Of a stretch of DNA of 33,657 bases, positions 7,660 through 15,125 are shown one piece after another. The DNA is from Planctomycetota bacterium (GTDB taxonomy: Bacteria; Planctomycetota; Phycisphaerae; Tepidisphaerales; Tepidisphaeraceae). The notes under the pieces are model-generated. The model saw only the letters and a program-made list of their open reading frames with translations. It was not told the origin of the DNA and made no database searches. Position 1 is the stretch's first letter. Each line of letters begins with the position of its first letter. Position numbers and translations under genes: made by a program. The stretch lies in NCBI GenBank assembly GCA_039182125.1, contig JBCDCH010000045.1, positions 1 to 33,657 on the forward strand, in the 5' to 3' direction.

Positions 7660-8934
7660 TCACTTGTAGCTCATTCCTTCCGCGTCCGCCCGCAACATGC
7701 GGTTCCATTCGGCGTCAACCTCGGCGAGCACCGCCGCCAAATCCGTGTCTTCCAGCAGCACCCGCTTGATCCCGTCGTTGAACGCGCGGCGCATGTCGGG
7801 CCAAGGACCGACCGGTGGGTTGTAGCTGCGTGCGTTCATCAGGCCGGCGGCACTGAGCGCTGTCGCGGCGGTGATCTTGGTGCTCTGGTCGGTGAACGCC
7901 GGGTCGTCGAGCGAGGCAACGGTGCTCGGCAGCCGCGAAGCGCGAATGGCAAGCTCCGTTTGCCACTCCGGCGAGGCGACGTGCAACGCCAGTGCTTCGG
8001 CGAGCTCCGGGTGATCGCTCTGACGACCAACGGCGAGGTGCATGACCGCCAGCGGATCACCGCCGGCCTTCGAACGCAAGCCGGGCAGCACGACGGTGTT
8101 CTCAAAAAGCGCCGGGTCGGTCTGCTCAATCTTCCGCAGCGCGTTGGCGTTGAGCACGGCGACGGCTTGATCGGTGTATGCCTGGACGGTTTCGCCGTAC
8201 CCGCCGGTTGCCGCGGAGCGGGGCAAGGCACCTGCCTTGAACAGGTCGACCCAGCGTTGCGCGTACGCAACCACCGCCGGGTCGGTCAGGTTCGACCGCC
8301 AACCGCCCTCTTCGTGTGGCATGATCGGCGTCAATCCGTCGGCGATCATCAACGCCGGCAGTTCGCTGTCCTCGCCGAGCCGAAGCGTGAAGAGGAACTT
8401 ACCCGTCGCCGAGTGAAACGGCTCGGCCTGCTCCATCAACGTCGCCCAATCGTCGCCGACGGTCTCGACCGACAATCCGCCCCGCTCCAACAAGTCCGCG
8501 TTGACCACCCGCACCGGCGTCGATAGGTACCACGGCAAGCCCATCAGCCTACCGTCGATCACGCAGGCATCGAGCGCCCCCGGCACGAATCCGCCCGGCC
8601 GACCTTCCAGTTCATGCAACGCCCCGAGGTTTGCAAACACCGCGAAGTCCGCGTCCGACAGATTTACTACGTCCGGCAACGCTCCCGCTGCCCCGGCCGC
8701 GAACATCTTCCGCCGCATCAACCCCCACGGCACGTCCACCCACACCACCTCCACCCCCGGATGATCCGCCTCAAAGTCGGCGACAAGCTCGGCCATGTAA
8801 TCGTTGAACGTCGGCCGAAGCGCGTACGTCCAAAGCTCAAGCTCAACCGTATCATCCCGTTGCTCGCAACTGCCGAACAGCAACACGAGCAGCAACGCAA
8901 GACAGCGACCGAATCGGGCCTTTCGATGGTTCAT
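7660..8934 (-). CDS. ABC transporter extracellular solute-binding lipoprotein (family 1, carbohydrate)
   Basis: 424 residues. The signal peptide ends in the lipobox LFGSC with Cys23 as lipidation site, so the protein is membrane-anchored on the outer face. The mature part begins VELELWTYALRPTFNDYM, the usual first strand of family 1 sugar-binding proteins, followed by FEADHPGVEVVWVDVPW. The C-terminal MRRAFNDGIKRVLLEDTD matches the family's final helices. The ATG at 8934 has GGAGGGAG about nine bases upstream. It lies 51 bases downstream of the prepilin-like gene in the same direction, so both may share the promoter at 9892-9920. Two permease genes follow. Confidence 0.9.
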   Translation of the reverse strand: MNHRKARFGRCLALLLVLLFGSCEQRDDTVELELWTYALRPTFNDYMAELVADFEADHPGVEVVWVDVPWGLMRRKMFAAGAAGALPDVVNLSDADFAVFANLGALHELEGRPGGFVPGALDACVIDGRLMGLPWYLSTPVRVVNADLLERGGLSVETVGDDWATLMEQAEPFHSATGKFLFTLRLGEDSELPALMIADGLTPIMPHEEGGWRSNLTDPAVVAYAQRWVDLFKAGALPRSAATGGYGETVQAYTDQAVAVLNANALRKIEQTDPALFENTVVLPGLRSKAGGDPLAVMHLAVGRQSDHPELAEALALHVASPEWQTELAIRASRLPSTVASLDDPAFTDQSTKITAATALSAAGLMNARSYNPPVGPWPDMRRAFNDGIKRVLLEDTDLAAVLAEVDAEWNRMLRADAEGMSYK

Positions 8935-8985
8935 CAGAAGGGCTCCCTCCGGTCGCCGGCTAGCAGGTGAGGTTCTAATGACGAT

Positions 8986-9885
8986 TTAGTCGGTGTCGCC
9001 GAACGTCGGGATTTCGTAGCCGCTGACGATCTTGCGATCCAGCGGTGACCAGAGTGCTTCGAGGGTTGAAACCGTGGTGTCCACGTCGGCGAGTTCCGAA
9101 TGCCGCAGCATCTCAACGTGCCCGTCGGTGAAGGCAAAGTTGGCCCGACCACGAGCAGTAGGTCCGACAAAGCTGCTGTCGCGACGATGCCGGGTGAAAT
9201 CTAGTTCGGTGTCAGCTTCCGCGATGCCAGCAAGCCGGCCGCCCGGGTTGTACGGAGGGATGGTGATCCCGACAAACCTCTGCCCCGGTGACACACCTTG
9301 GTACCCGATGTCGGCCGAAGCAAAGTAGACTTCGCTTTCCAGAAATACGCTGTGCTTTTCGCCGAAGAGGATCGTGTCGGATGCGCTTGACACGTTGTTC
9401 TTGAAGAACTTGCCACGGTCGAAACCGGTCGTACTGCTGGCGAGTCCGATGAATGCGTCGACTTTACTAGATGCCCAGAAGTTCATCGCGTAGGACCTCG
9501 CCGCATTCTCAATATCCTCGGGGCAGATGAACAACTCACTTGCCACTGAACCAGATGCCGTCACGAGCTCGGCTGGTAGGTAAGGCGCGATGATGTGTTC
9601 TTGGTACCAAAAGGCTTTGTCCAGCGGGTCGCTGTTGTTACTGCTATCGAGAGGAGAGAGGTCGCTGACCCGTGGCGGATAAGCGCCGTTTTGCTCCGTG
9701 GCGTACATCGTCATCGTGATCGCGAGCTGGCGAAGATTGCTCGCGCATTTGATGTCGTTAGCACTACGCCGCGCTGATTGCAGGCTTGGCAGCAGAATGC
9801 TGATCAGGAGCGCGATGATGCCGATGACCACGAGCAGCTCGACCAAAGTAAACCCGACACGACAGGCATGCATCCTGGGAATCAT
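8986..9885 (-). CDS. prepilin-type protein with planctomycete DGH C-terminal motif, linked to ABC sugar genes
   Basis: 299 residues from the ATG at 9885. Residues 9-33 hold the class III signal and first helix: VG, then FTLVELLVVIGIIALLISIL. SARRSANDIKCASNLRQLA is the typical follow-on of DUF1559-like planctomycete pseudopilins, and NFAFTDGHVEML near the C-terminus is the H-X9-DG-type motif. The open frame extends 33 codons further upstream, but a consensus promoter (TTGACA, 17 bases, TATTAT) lies inside that extension with its -10 ending six bases before this ATG. There is no ribosome site, so a leaderless mRNA is inferred. Its position as first gene of the sugar-uptake locus suggests a surface role in substrate capture. 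Confidence 0.85.
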   Translation of the reverse strand: MIPRMHACRVGFTLVELLVVIGIIALLISILLPSLQSARRSANDIKCASNLRQLAITMTMYATEQNGAYPPRVSDLSPLDSSNNSDPLDKAFWYQEHIIAPYLPAELVTASGSVASELFICPEDIENAARSYAMNFWASSKVDAFIGLASSTTGFDRGKFFKNNVSSASDTILFGEKHSVFLESEVYFASADIGYQGVSPGQRFVGITIPPYNPGGRLAGIAEADTELDFTRHRRDSSFVGPTARGRANFAFTDGHVEMLRHSELADVDTTVSTLEALWSPLDRKIVSGYEIPTFGDTD

Positions 9886-9920
9886 TGTTATATAATAACA
9901 AAGTCCCTCGAATCTGTCAA
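9886..9920 (-). promoter_or_regulatory. sigma70-type promoter with overlapping operator-like palindrome
   Basis: On the minus strand TTGACA (9920-9915) is followed after 17 bases by TATTAT (9897-9892), a near-perfect sigma70 match in an AT-rich patch. The predicted transcript start falls at or within a base or two of the ATG at 9885. The -10 lies inside the inverted repeat TGTTAT-ATA-ATAACA (9886-9900), a plausible site for the GntR/LacI-type repressor encoded at 11927-13090. Confidence 0.75.
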
Positions 9921-9989
9921 CTCGCATGGAGCCATGTCGCCACCACCGCAACGAGAAATCTGGCCACGAAGCCCAAGCAGCCATGCCAT

Positions 9990-10715
9990 TTACGGCAAAA
10001 GCGCGTCGGGCGAGTCTTCGAGGTCAGATCCAGCGAACAGTGAGATCGAGGAAAAATATGGACCACGATGGCCCAGCTGAGGGATGTCGCGCAATCCGCG
10101 TCTCTGCTCGTCAAGCGTCTGAATATCAAGAAATTTCGGAATCCAATAGTCGGCCCAGACCCCGTCAAAATCATCGAATCCAATACCAACCACTTTGAGC
10201 CTAGCTGCGGCACCGAGGTCAGGCACTTCAAATTCAAATTGACCGATCCTACGAGTCATTTTCTGTCCAATAGCGACGTACTCATCAGGGACCAAGCTTA
10301 CTCCTAGAGCGAAGTACGGCTCGCCTATCACAGCACCGGGAAGCGACGAAACCATAATGGTATATCTTGTCGCATTCAGTGAAATCTCCCAGCCCTGCTC
10401 TGCAACTTCATCCACTGACACAACAACGGACACATTGGCAATTACCGCGTCATGATCACCCAAACCGCTTAAATTGACCTCTGCTTCGTGATTACCACGC
10501 GGAGAAATCATTTCCAGTGGAAGATTGTTGTCTGGGCTTGGTGTTTCCCACGCAGATTCGAATCCACCATCTGCAGTTGTCCCGGAAAGCTGACGTATGT
10601 ACGGGGCACCTGAATGACCACCTCCTTCAGTATACGGATCTCCATTCATCACATACTGCGAATCTATCGCAAACGTAGCGAGAAGACGACGTGGTTCAAG
10701 ACACTCGATAAACAC
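9990..10715 (-). CDS. LEPR-XLL motif protein of unknown function
   Basis: 241 residues if the GTG at 10715 is used, which places AAAGG eight bases upstream; an in-frame GTG at 10724 is less likely. The N-terminus reads FIECLEPRRLLA, the LEPR-XLL motif found at the start of many surface or secreted planctomycete proteins. The rest has no recognised domain. It looks beta-rich, with alternating hydrophobic residues (VIANVSVVVSVDEV) and no membrane helix or Cys-rich region. The gene and its flanks are visibly lower in G+C than the neighbours. It diverges from the PEP-CTERM gene and precedes the prepilin-linked sugar operon, with a separate promoter for each. Confidence 0.7.
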   Translation of the reverse strand: MFIECLEPRRLLATFAIDSQYVMNGDPYTEGGGHSGAPYIRQLSGTTADGGFESAWETPSPDNNLPLEMISPRGNHEAEVNLSGLGDHDAVIANVSVVVSVDEVAEQGWEISLNATRYTIMVSSLPGAVIGEPYFALGVSLVPDEYVAIGQKMTRRIGQFEFEVPDLGAAARLKVVGIGFDDFDGVWADYWIPKFLDIQTLDEQRRGLRDIPQLGHRGPYFSSISLFAGSDLEDSPDALLP

Positions 10716-10767
10716 AAATGACACCTTTCAAAGCGTGAACGACTTGGCGACAAGAACTTTGCTTCCG

Positions 10768-10796
10768 CTTTTACCGTTGCGAACAGCATCTGTCAA
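10768..10796 (-). promoter_or_regulatory. probable promoter of the LEPR-XLL gene
   Basis: The minus strand reads TTGACA (10796-10791), 17 bases, then TAAAAG (10773-10768), which has four of six -10 consensus bases. The predicted leader of about 46 bases contains the AAAGG site before the GTG at 10715. It shares GTTGACAGAT with the -35 region of the prepilin promoter near 9920. Confidence 0.5.
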
Positions 10797-10864
10797 CGGC
10801 AACCACTCTTGCGCCTGAAAGCAAAATACCAATCAAAGACCAAGCATTGCGTCGCACAAATGAG

Positions 10865-10892
10865 TTGACAAGACTGCCCATTTCGTTATTAT
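10865..10892 (+). promoter_or_regulatory. promoter of the PEP-CTERM gene
   Basis: TTGACA (10865-10870) is followed after 16 bases by TATTAT (10887-10892). The predicted start near 10899 leaves a leader of about 60 bases with AAGGAG (10946-10951) before the ATG at 10961. The -10 context GTTATTATA is shared with the minus-strand promoter near 9892. Confidence 0.65.
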
Positions 10893-10960
10893 AGAAGACC
10901 AACAAGGACTTCCCACTCAACCCGGCCGATCGACTCGGCCCTCCAAAGGAGAAAACGAAA

Positions 10961-11866
10961 ATGCGCAAGCACATGATTTTCGCCGCCGTCGCGGCCACCG
11001 CAATGACTGTCCCGGCCTTTGGCCAACTTATCGCCAACGACCCGTTCCTCAGCGGCGACAGCGCCGGTGCCGGCGAATACTCGGTCGGTGTGGACGTGCG
11101 TGGTGAAGGCGCGGCCGCCCTCGGCTGGGTCGGCCTTTCGGGTCAGCCCGATGGCTTTGGTGTGGCATACGCAACGCCGACCGGCAGCCTCGGCACGTCC
11201 AACTTCCAGGGCAACGCGCTGGGTGAGGACTCCGCCGCGGTCGACTACGAAACCGGTGGCCGCCTGCAGTGGATCGGCGTCGGCAACTTCCCCGGTGATC
11301 GCACGATCACGCGCCAGCTCAATCCGATTCCGTCGTCGCCGACCTACTTCATGAGCATCATGGTCAACCGCCTGAACTGGGCGGGCACGCCGGCGGACAA
11401 CACCTTCGTCGTGGGCGGCTTCACCGACGCGAACAACAACGGCCTGCTCGTCGGTTACGACGACGTCCTCAACGACGGCACGCCCGAGTTGGTGTTCCGC
11501 TCGACGAACGATCCGTCGGGGACCAGCACCATCCTGCTGCCCGACGCCCCTTCGAGCGACAACCAGCTCGTGATCGTCGGGCTGACAATCAACACCGCAG
11601 GCAATGATGAGTTGAGCATCTTCGTCGATCCGGCCGATATCTCCGCCGGGCCGTCGCTCACCGTCTCGTCGATCAACGTCACCGACTCGCTCACCCCCTT
11701 CACGCAGAGTCTGTTCTCCTCGCCCGGCCAGTCCGGCGTGGTGTTCTTCGACGAGCTACGTCTCGCGACCGACTTCGCCTCGGTCGCCGGCGTCATCCCC
11801 GAGCCGGCCAGCATCGGTCTGCTCGGCGTGGCGGGCCTAGGCCTGCTCCGTCGCCGCAAGGCATAA
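10961..11866 (+). CDS. PEP-CTERM sorting domain protein
   Basis: 301 residues. The ATG has AAGGAG nine bases upstream. A Sec signal peptide ends near residue 22 (AFGQ). The C-terminus is a textbook PEP-CTERM tail: IPEPASIGLL, a short glycine-rich hydrophobic helix, then RRRKA. Exosortase-type enzymes recognise and cleave this tail, so the protein should be exported and attached to or released from the cell surface. The body (about residues 25-270) is rich in Gly, Asn, Asp and Ser with almost no Cys, and resembles beta-sandwich surface proteins; no ligand can be named. A strong intrinsic terminator follows directly. It is transcribed divergently from the LEPR-XLL gene. Confidence 0.88.
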   Translation: MRKHMIFAAVAATAMTVPAFGQLIANDPFLSGDSAGAGEYSVGVDVRGEGAAALGWVGLSGQPDGFGVAYATPTGSLGTSNFQGNALGEDSAAVDYETGGRLQWIGVGNFPGDRTITRQLNPIPSSPTYFMSIMVNRLNWAGTPADNTFVVGGFTDANNNGLLVGYDDVLNDGTPELVFRSTNDPSGTSTILLPDAPSSDNQLVIVGLTINTAGNDELSIFVDPADISAGPSLTVSSINVTDSLTPFTQSLFSSPGQSGVVFFDELRLATDFASVAGVIPEPASIGLLGVAGLGLLRRRKA

Positions 11867-11891
11867 CCACGATCAGAGTTGATCTGAACCA

Positions 11892-11928
11892 GCGGCGTGT
11901 GTCCCATCGCGGACACACGCCGCTTTTT
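11892..11928 (+). terminator. intrinsic terminator after the PEP-CTERM gene
   Basis: GCGGCGTGTGTCC (11892-11904) pairs perfectly with GGACACACGCCGC (11911-11923) around a six-base loop, followed by TTTTT (11924-11928). The T-tract overlaps the stop codon of the convergent repressor gene, so the two genes share only these few bases. Confidence 0.95.
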
Positions 11929-13090
11929 ATTCCACGGCGGTGGTGCTGTTACGTTCGACGAAGTCCGCACGCATGGTCTCGCGAGCCTTGGTCTTCTTCC
12001 CGTTGATCCGGGCGACGAGGAGCTTGACCGACTCGTATCCGAGCTTGGTCAGTGGCTGCCGCAAGGTCGTGAGCGATGGGGAGAGAAACTCCGCGCTGGG
12101 CGGATCATCGACGCCGACGACGCTCAGGTCGTCGGGCACGGTCAACCCCGCCGCCTGGGCGGCGTTGTAAACGTCGAGCGCGAAGTAATAGCCGCATGCG
12201 AAAATCGCCGTCGGCCGACCGGGAGACGCGAGCCGCGCGCTGAGTTCGGCGATGCCCTCGGGTCCGAGCCGCCAACCGCTCGAAGCGAAGACGTGCCGAG
12301 CATCGACCTCGAGACCTGCCTGTTCGACGGCAGCCGCGAAACCTTCCCAGCGGTGTCGGCTATTGCTCGCTCCGCCCTTATCACCGACGAAGCCGATGCG
12401 TTTGTGACCGAGCTCGACGAAATGCTCGACGGCCCGGGCGGCCAGATCGCGGTTGTCGGTGTCCACCGTCGCCACGTCCGGCTCGTCGCAGTCGGCACCG
12501 ACCACCACCGTCGGCTTGCTCCGGTTCGCCCGCCCTGCTCCGCTCTCCAAGTCACCGGGCAGCAGGTTCACATATAGGAAGCCGGCACACTCGTTGCGGA
12601 CATCCTCCCCGTAGCGCAGGAGCATCACATCGACGTGGAGCTTGTGCGACGCCTGGCGAACGCCCTCGAGTAAGTGGCCGTGATAGTGATCGGCGAGCGA
12701 GGCCTCGGCGTGGAAGACCAAACCGATGCGGGTCTGCGCGAGGTTGCCGATCTTCTCGCGGTAGCGCTGATCGACGAACGTGCCCCGGCCCTGACTCCGA
12801 CGCAGCACGCCGGCCGCCACGAGTTCCTGAAGCGCGCGGTGGCCGGTGACGAGCGAGACATCGAGCTGCTTGCTCAACTCGGCGGTCGATGGGATCCGGC
12901 TGCCCAGCGCGTAGGTGCCGTCGTCGATCGCGGCGAGGATCGCGTCACGCGCAGCAACGTAGAGCGGCACTCCCGCCGCCGGCTTCAAGGCCTTGAGCGG
13001 TTTGGCCGTCCCGTCTCTTTTCCGGACAGCCGCAGCATCGTCCGACGCCGCACCCGCGGCGGTTTGCTTCTGCGATTTCTTTTTGGCCAT
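11927..13090 (-). CDS. GntR-type HTH / LacI-type sensor hybrid transcriptional regulator
   Basis: 387 residues from the ATG at 13090; the open frame continues upstream without a better start. A Lys/Ala-rich N-terminal tail (about 1-40) precedes a winged helix with GntR hallmarks: AILAAIDDGTYALGSRIPST, then GHRALQELVAAGVLRRSQGRG. From about residue 110 a periplasmic-binding-protein-like sensor follows (RIGLVFH at its start, HKRIGFVGD, DDLSVVGVDD, SLTTLRQP), as in LacI and AraR. Such hybrids usually repress sugar genes and are released by a sugar. No operator was proven, but the palindrome at 9886-9900 is a candidate. It is convergent with the PEP-CTERM gene. Confidence 0.88.
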   Translation of the reverse strand: MAKKKSQKQTAAGAASDDAAAVRKRDGTAKPLKALKPAAGVPLYVAARDAILAAIDDGTYALGSRIPSTAELSKQLDVSLVTGHRALQELVAAGVLRRSQGRGTFVDQRYREKIGNLAQTRIGLVFHAEASLADHYHGHLLEGVRQASHKLHVDVMLLRYGEDVRNECAGFLYVNLLPGDLESGAGRANRSKPTVVVGADCDEPDVATVDTDNRDLAARAVEHFVELGHKRIGFVGDKGGASNSRHRWEGFAAAVEQAGLEVDARHVFASSGWRLGPEGIAELSARLASPGRPTAIFACGYYFALDVYNAAQAAGLTVPDDLSVVGVDDPPSAEFLSPSLTTLRQPLTKLGYESVKLLVARINGKKTKARETMRADFVERNSTTAVE

Positions 13091-13198
13091 GGAAGGCTCA
13101 GCCCGTCGTGATGAGACAACGGTAACCCAACACCCCACAATCTCCAAAGACGCCGACGAAGCTTGCGGGATCGCGACCTGCTCGGGACAATGATTCTT

Positions 13199-14236
13199 AT
13201 GAAAGAATCGCGACGCGCTTGCATCGCACTTCTGCTCGGGTTCCTCGCCGGCTGCGGTGGTGGCGAAGCGGCGATCGCGACCAGGGCGGCCGCTTCTGAT
13301 ACACCGACGACCATGGCACCGTGGAACAACCTGCCGCCGGCAGACCGCCCGATCGAGCTCGTCAATCTTGACACGTCAGACGCGCTCGACGACGACCTCC
13401 AATTGCCGCCCGGGTCGACGCTCACAATCGCCAAGGTCGTCGAAGGCCATCTTCACACGCACCATTGGCAAGATACCGGCGAGCGCGGCTTTTATCCCGC
13501 ATCGACCGTCAAACTCATCACTGCAGTCGTCTTGCTCGACCAACTCGATGCACTGGGCGTGAGCGTCGATGGCGACATCCAACTCGGCGACGAGCCGCGC
13601 AAAAGCATCCGCGAGACGCTCGTCGTCATGATTCGTGACAGCGGCAACGACGAGTTCAACACGCTGCAGGAAAGTGTCGGCTTCGCCGAGACCGACGCGT
13701 GGCTCAAGTCCGTCGGCTGCGAGACCGGCGTGATCCGGCGCCACTTCACGCGGCCGCACTGGAACAGCAGCCGACCGGTGAAGGTCTGGAACGCCGATGG
13801 CCGGCTTGCCACCGAACTTCCCGAACGGCCGGGCGTGGACTTTCCGCTCAATGCCGCCGGTGGCGAGAGCAACTGGTTCACGACCGACGATCTCGTGCGC
13901 GTGATGGCCGCGACGATGCTGGGAGGGGTGCGGGAGAAGCCGGGGTTCGATGTGCTTGCCGAGTCGTTGCGAGTGAGTGGCGGAAAGTTTCTCGGGGCTC
14001 AGCTACCGCCGCGCTACTCGGTCTACAGCAAGGTCGGCTGGTGGCCGCCGGACGGGGCGTACTCCGATGTCGCCTACATCCACGACACGCGAACCGATTC
14101 GCACTACTTCATCGCCGCGTATTGCAACGGCCCCGAGCGTACGGTGGAGTACGAACCGGCGGAACCTCGCCAAGTGCTCGGCACCGCCGCTGTCCAACTC
14201 ATGGAGATGATCGATGCCGGCAAACTCACGTTCTGA
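13199..14236 (+). CDS. class A beta-lactamase-like serine hydrolase lipoprotein
   Basis: 345 residues from the ATG at 13199; an ATG three codons earlier (13190) is possible. A short signal peptide ends at lipobox LAGC (Cys19). Three catalytic motifs of the penicillin-binding/class A beta-lactamase fold are present: STVK (Ser102, Lys105), SGN (148-150) in place of SDN, and KVG near residue 280 in place of KTG. The omega-loop glutamate is not obvious. It may therefore be a cell-wall peptidase or esterase rather than a drug-inactivating lactamase. It overlaps the next gene by 23 bases, so the two are co-translated lipoproteins. Confidence 0.8.
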   Translation: MKESRRACIALLLGFLAGCGGGEAAIATRAAASDTPTTMAPWNNLPPADRPIELVNLDTSDALDDDLQLPPGSTLTIAKVVEGHLHTHHWQDTGERGFYPASTVKLITAVVLLDQLDALGVSVDGDIQLGDEPRKSIRETLVVMIRDSGNDEFNTLQESVGFAETDAWLKSVGCETGVIRRHFTRPHWNSSRPVKVWNADGRLATELPERPGVDFPLNAAGGESNWFTTDDLVRVMAATMLGGVREKPGFDVLAESLRVSGGKFLGAQLPPRYSVYSKVGWWPPDGAYSDVAYIHDTRTDSHYFIAAYCNGPERTVEYEPAEPRQVLGTAAVQLMEMIDAGKLTF

Positions 14237-15125
14237 CCTAGCTACCCGTTGGCTGTCGTTGTTGACGTTGGCGGTGCTGGTTGTCGGTTGTGCTCGGCCG
14301 GCGATCGACGTGCGACCGGTACACCTCGACACGCCGGACGGTCCGGCGCGCGGCCTGGTCGCCATCGTGGACCTTGCCCGCGTCGACATCGTCGTGAGTG
14401 CGGGCGACGAACAGACGGCCGAAGACGACCGCTTCCCGCTGCAAAACACCTTCGCCTTCGCGCACGAGACCGGCAGTGACTTGGCGTTCAACGCGAACTT
14501 CTACGGCGACCTTGCCGACGGTCGCGCGAACCCGGTCGGGCTGGTCATCAACGACGGCGAAGTGCGTAGCCCCGGTCGCCGCTATGGCAAAAGAGCCGAC
14601 GCGGCGATTTTCTTCCACGACGGCGAGGCACGCGTGGCCCGACCGGGGCCTGGACGCTATGAACCACCACCCACAACGCAGCGCTCGAACAGGCCGACGA
14701 TTCAACCCGTCACCGAGCTACTCGGACCGGAACCGAACGACGCGGTCGCAGGGGTCGGCGCGAGCGATTCGGCCCCGATGCTCGACACGGTTCTCGTGGA
14801 TGATGGCGTGAACCTTGGCAAAACGTCGCGCGTTGCACCACGGGTTCGTCACCCGCGCACGGCGGTCGGCGTCAGCCGAGACAATCGCACGCTCATTGTC
14901 ATGGTCATCGACGGCCGACAAGACGGGCACTCGGTCGGTGTCACGCTCCACGAACTCGCCGACCTGATGAGACGCCACGGGGCCGACGACGCGCTCAACC
15001 TCGATGGCGGCGGGAGTAGCTCATTCGTCTACCGCAACCCCGACGGCTCGTTGCTGACCAATCGCCCCAGCGATGGCGACTTCCGCGAAGTCGCGGTGTC
15101 GGTCGGCGTGCGGGTCAAAGATTGA
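14214..15125 (+). CDS. phosphodiester glycosidase family (NAGPA domain) lipoprotein
   Basis: 303 residues. The signal peptide ends LVVGC (Cys26). Family motifs in order are NANFYGD with NPVGLVINDGEV, then HPRTAVGVS, VIDGRQ and NLDGGGSSS close to the C-terminus, as in the uncovering enzyme NAGPA and bacterial DUF2233 proteins that cleave sugar-phosphodiester links. A low-complexity linker (about residues 145-175, rich in Pro, Thr and Arg) is inserted between the first two motifs. The start lies inside the preceding beta-lactamase-like gene. The 3' end overlaps the convergent oxidoreductase gene by 11 bases. Natural targets could be cell-surface or cell-wall phosphodiesters; this is inference. 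Confidence 0.87.
   Translation: MPANSRSDLATRWLSLLTLAVLVVGCARPAIDVRPVHLDTPDGPARGLVAIVDLARVDIVVSAGDEQTAEDDRFPLQNTFAFAHETGSDLAFNANFYGDLADGRANPVGLVINDGEVRSPGRRYGKRADAAIFFHDGEARVARPGPGRYEPPPTTQRSNRPTIQPVTELLGPEPNDAVAGVGASDSAPMLDTVLVDDGVNLGKTSRVAPRVRHPRTAVGVSRDNRTLIVMVIDGRQDGHSVGVTLHELADLMRRHGADDALNLDGGGSSSFVYRNPDGSLLTNRPSDGDFREVAVSVGVRVKD

Noticed and set aside
9886-9984. 33-codon N-terminal extension of the prepilin-like gene
   Set aside because: It would contain the promoter and put an odd Trp-rich segment before a normal prepilin leader.
13199-14236. True class A beta-lactamase (antibiotic resistance)
   Set aside because: SDN and KTG are replaced by SGN and KVG, and the omega-loop glutamate is not evident, so resistance should not be inferred.
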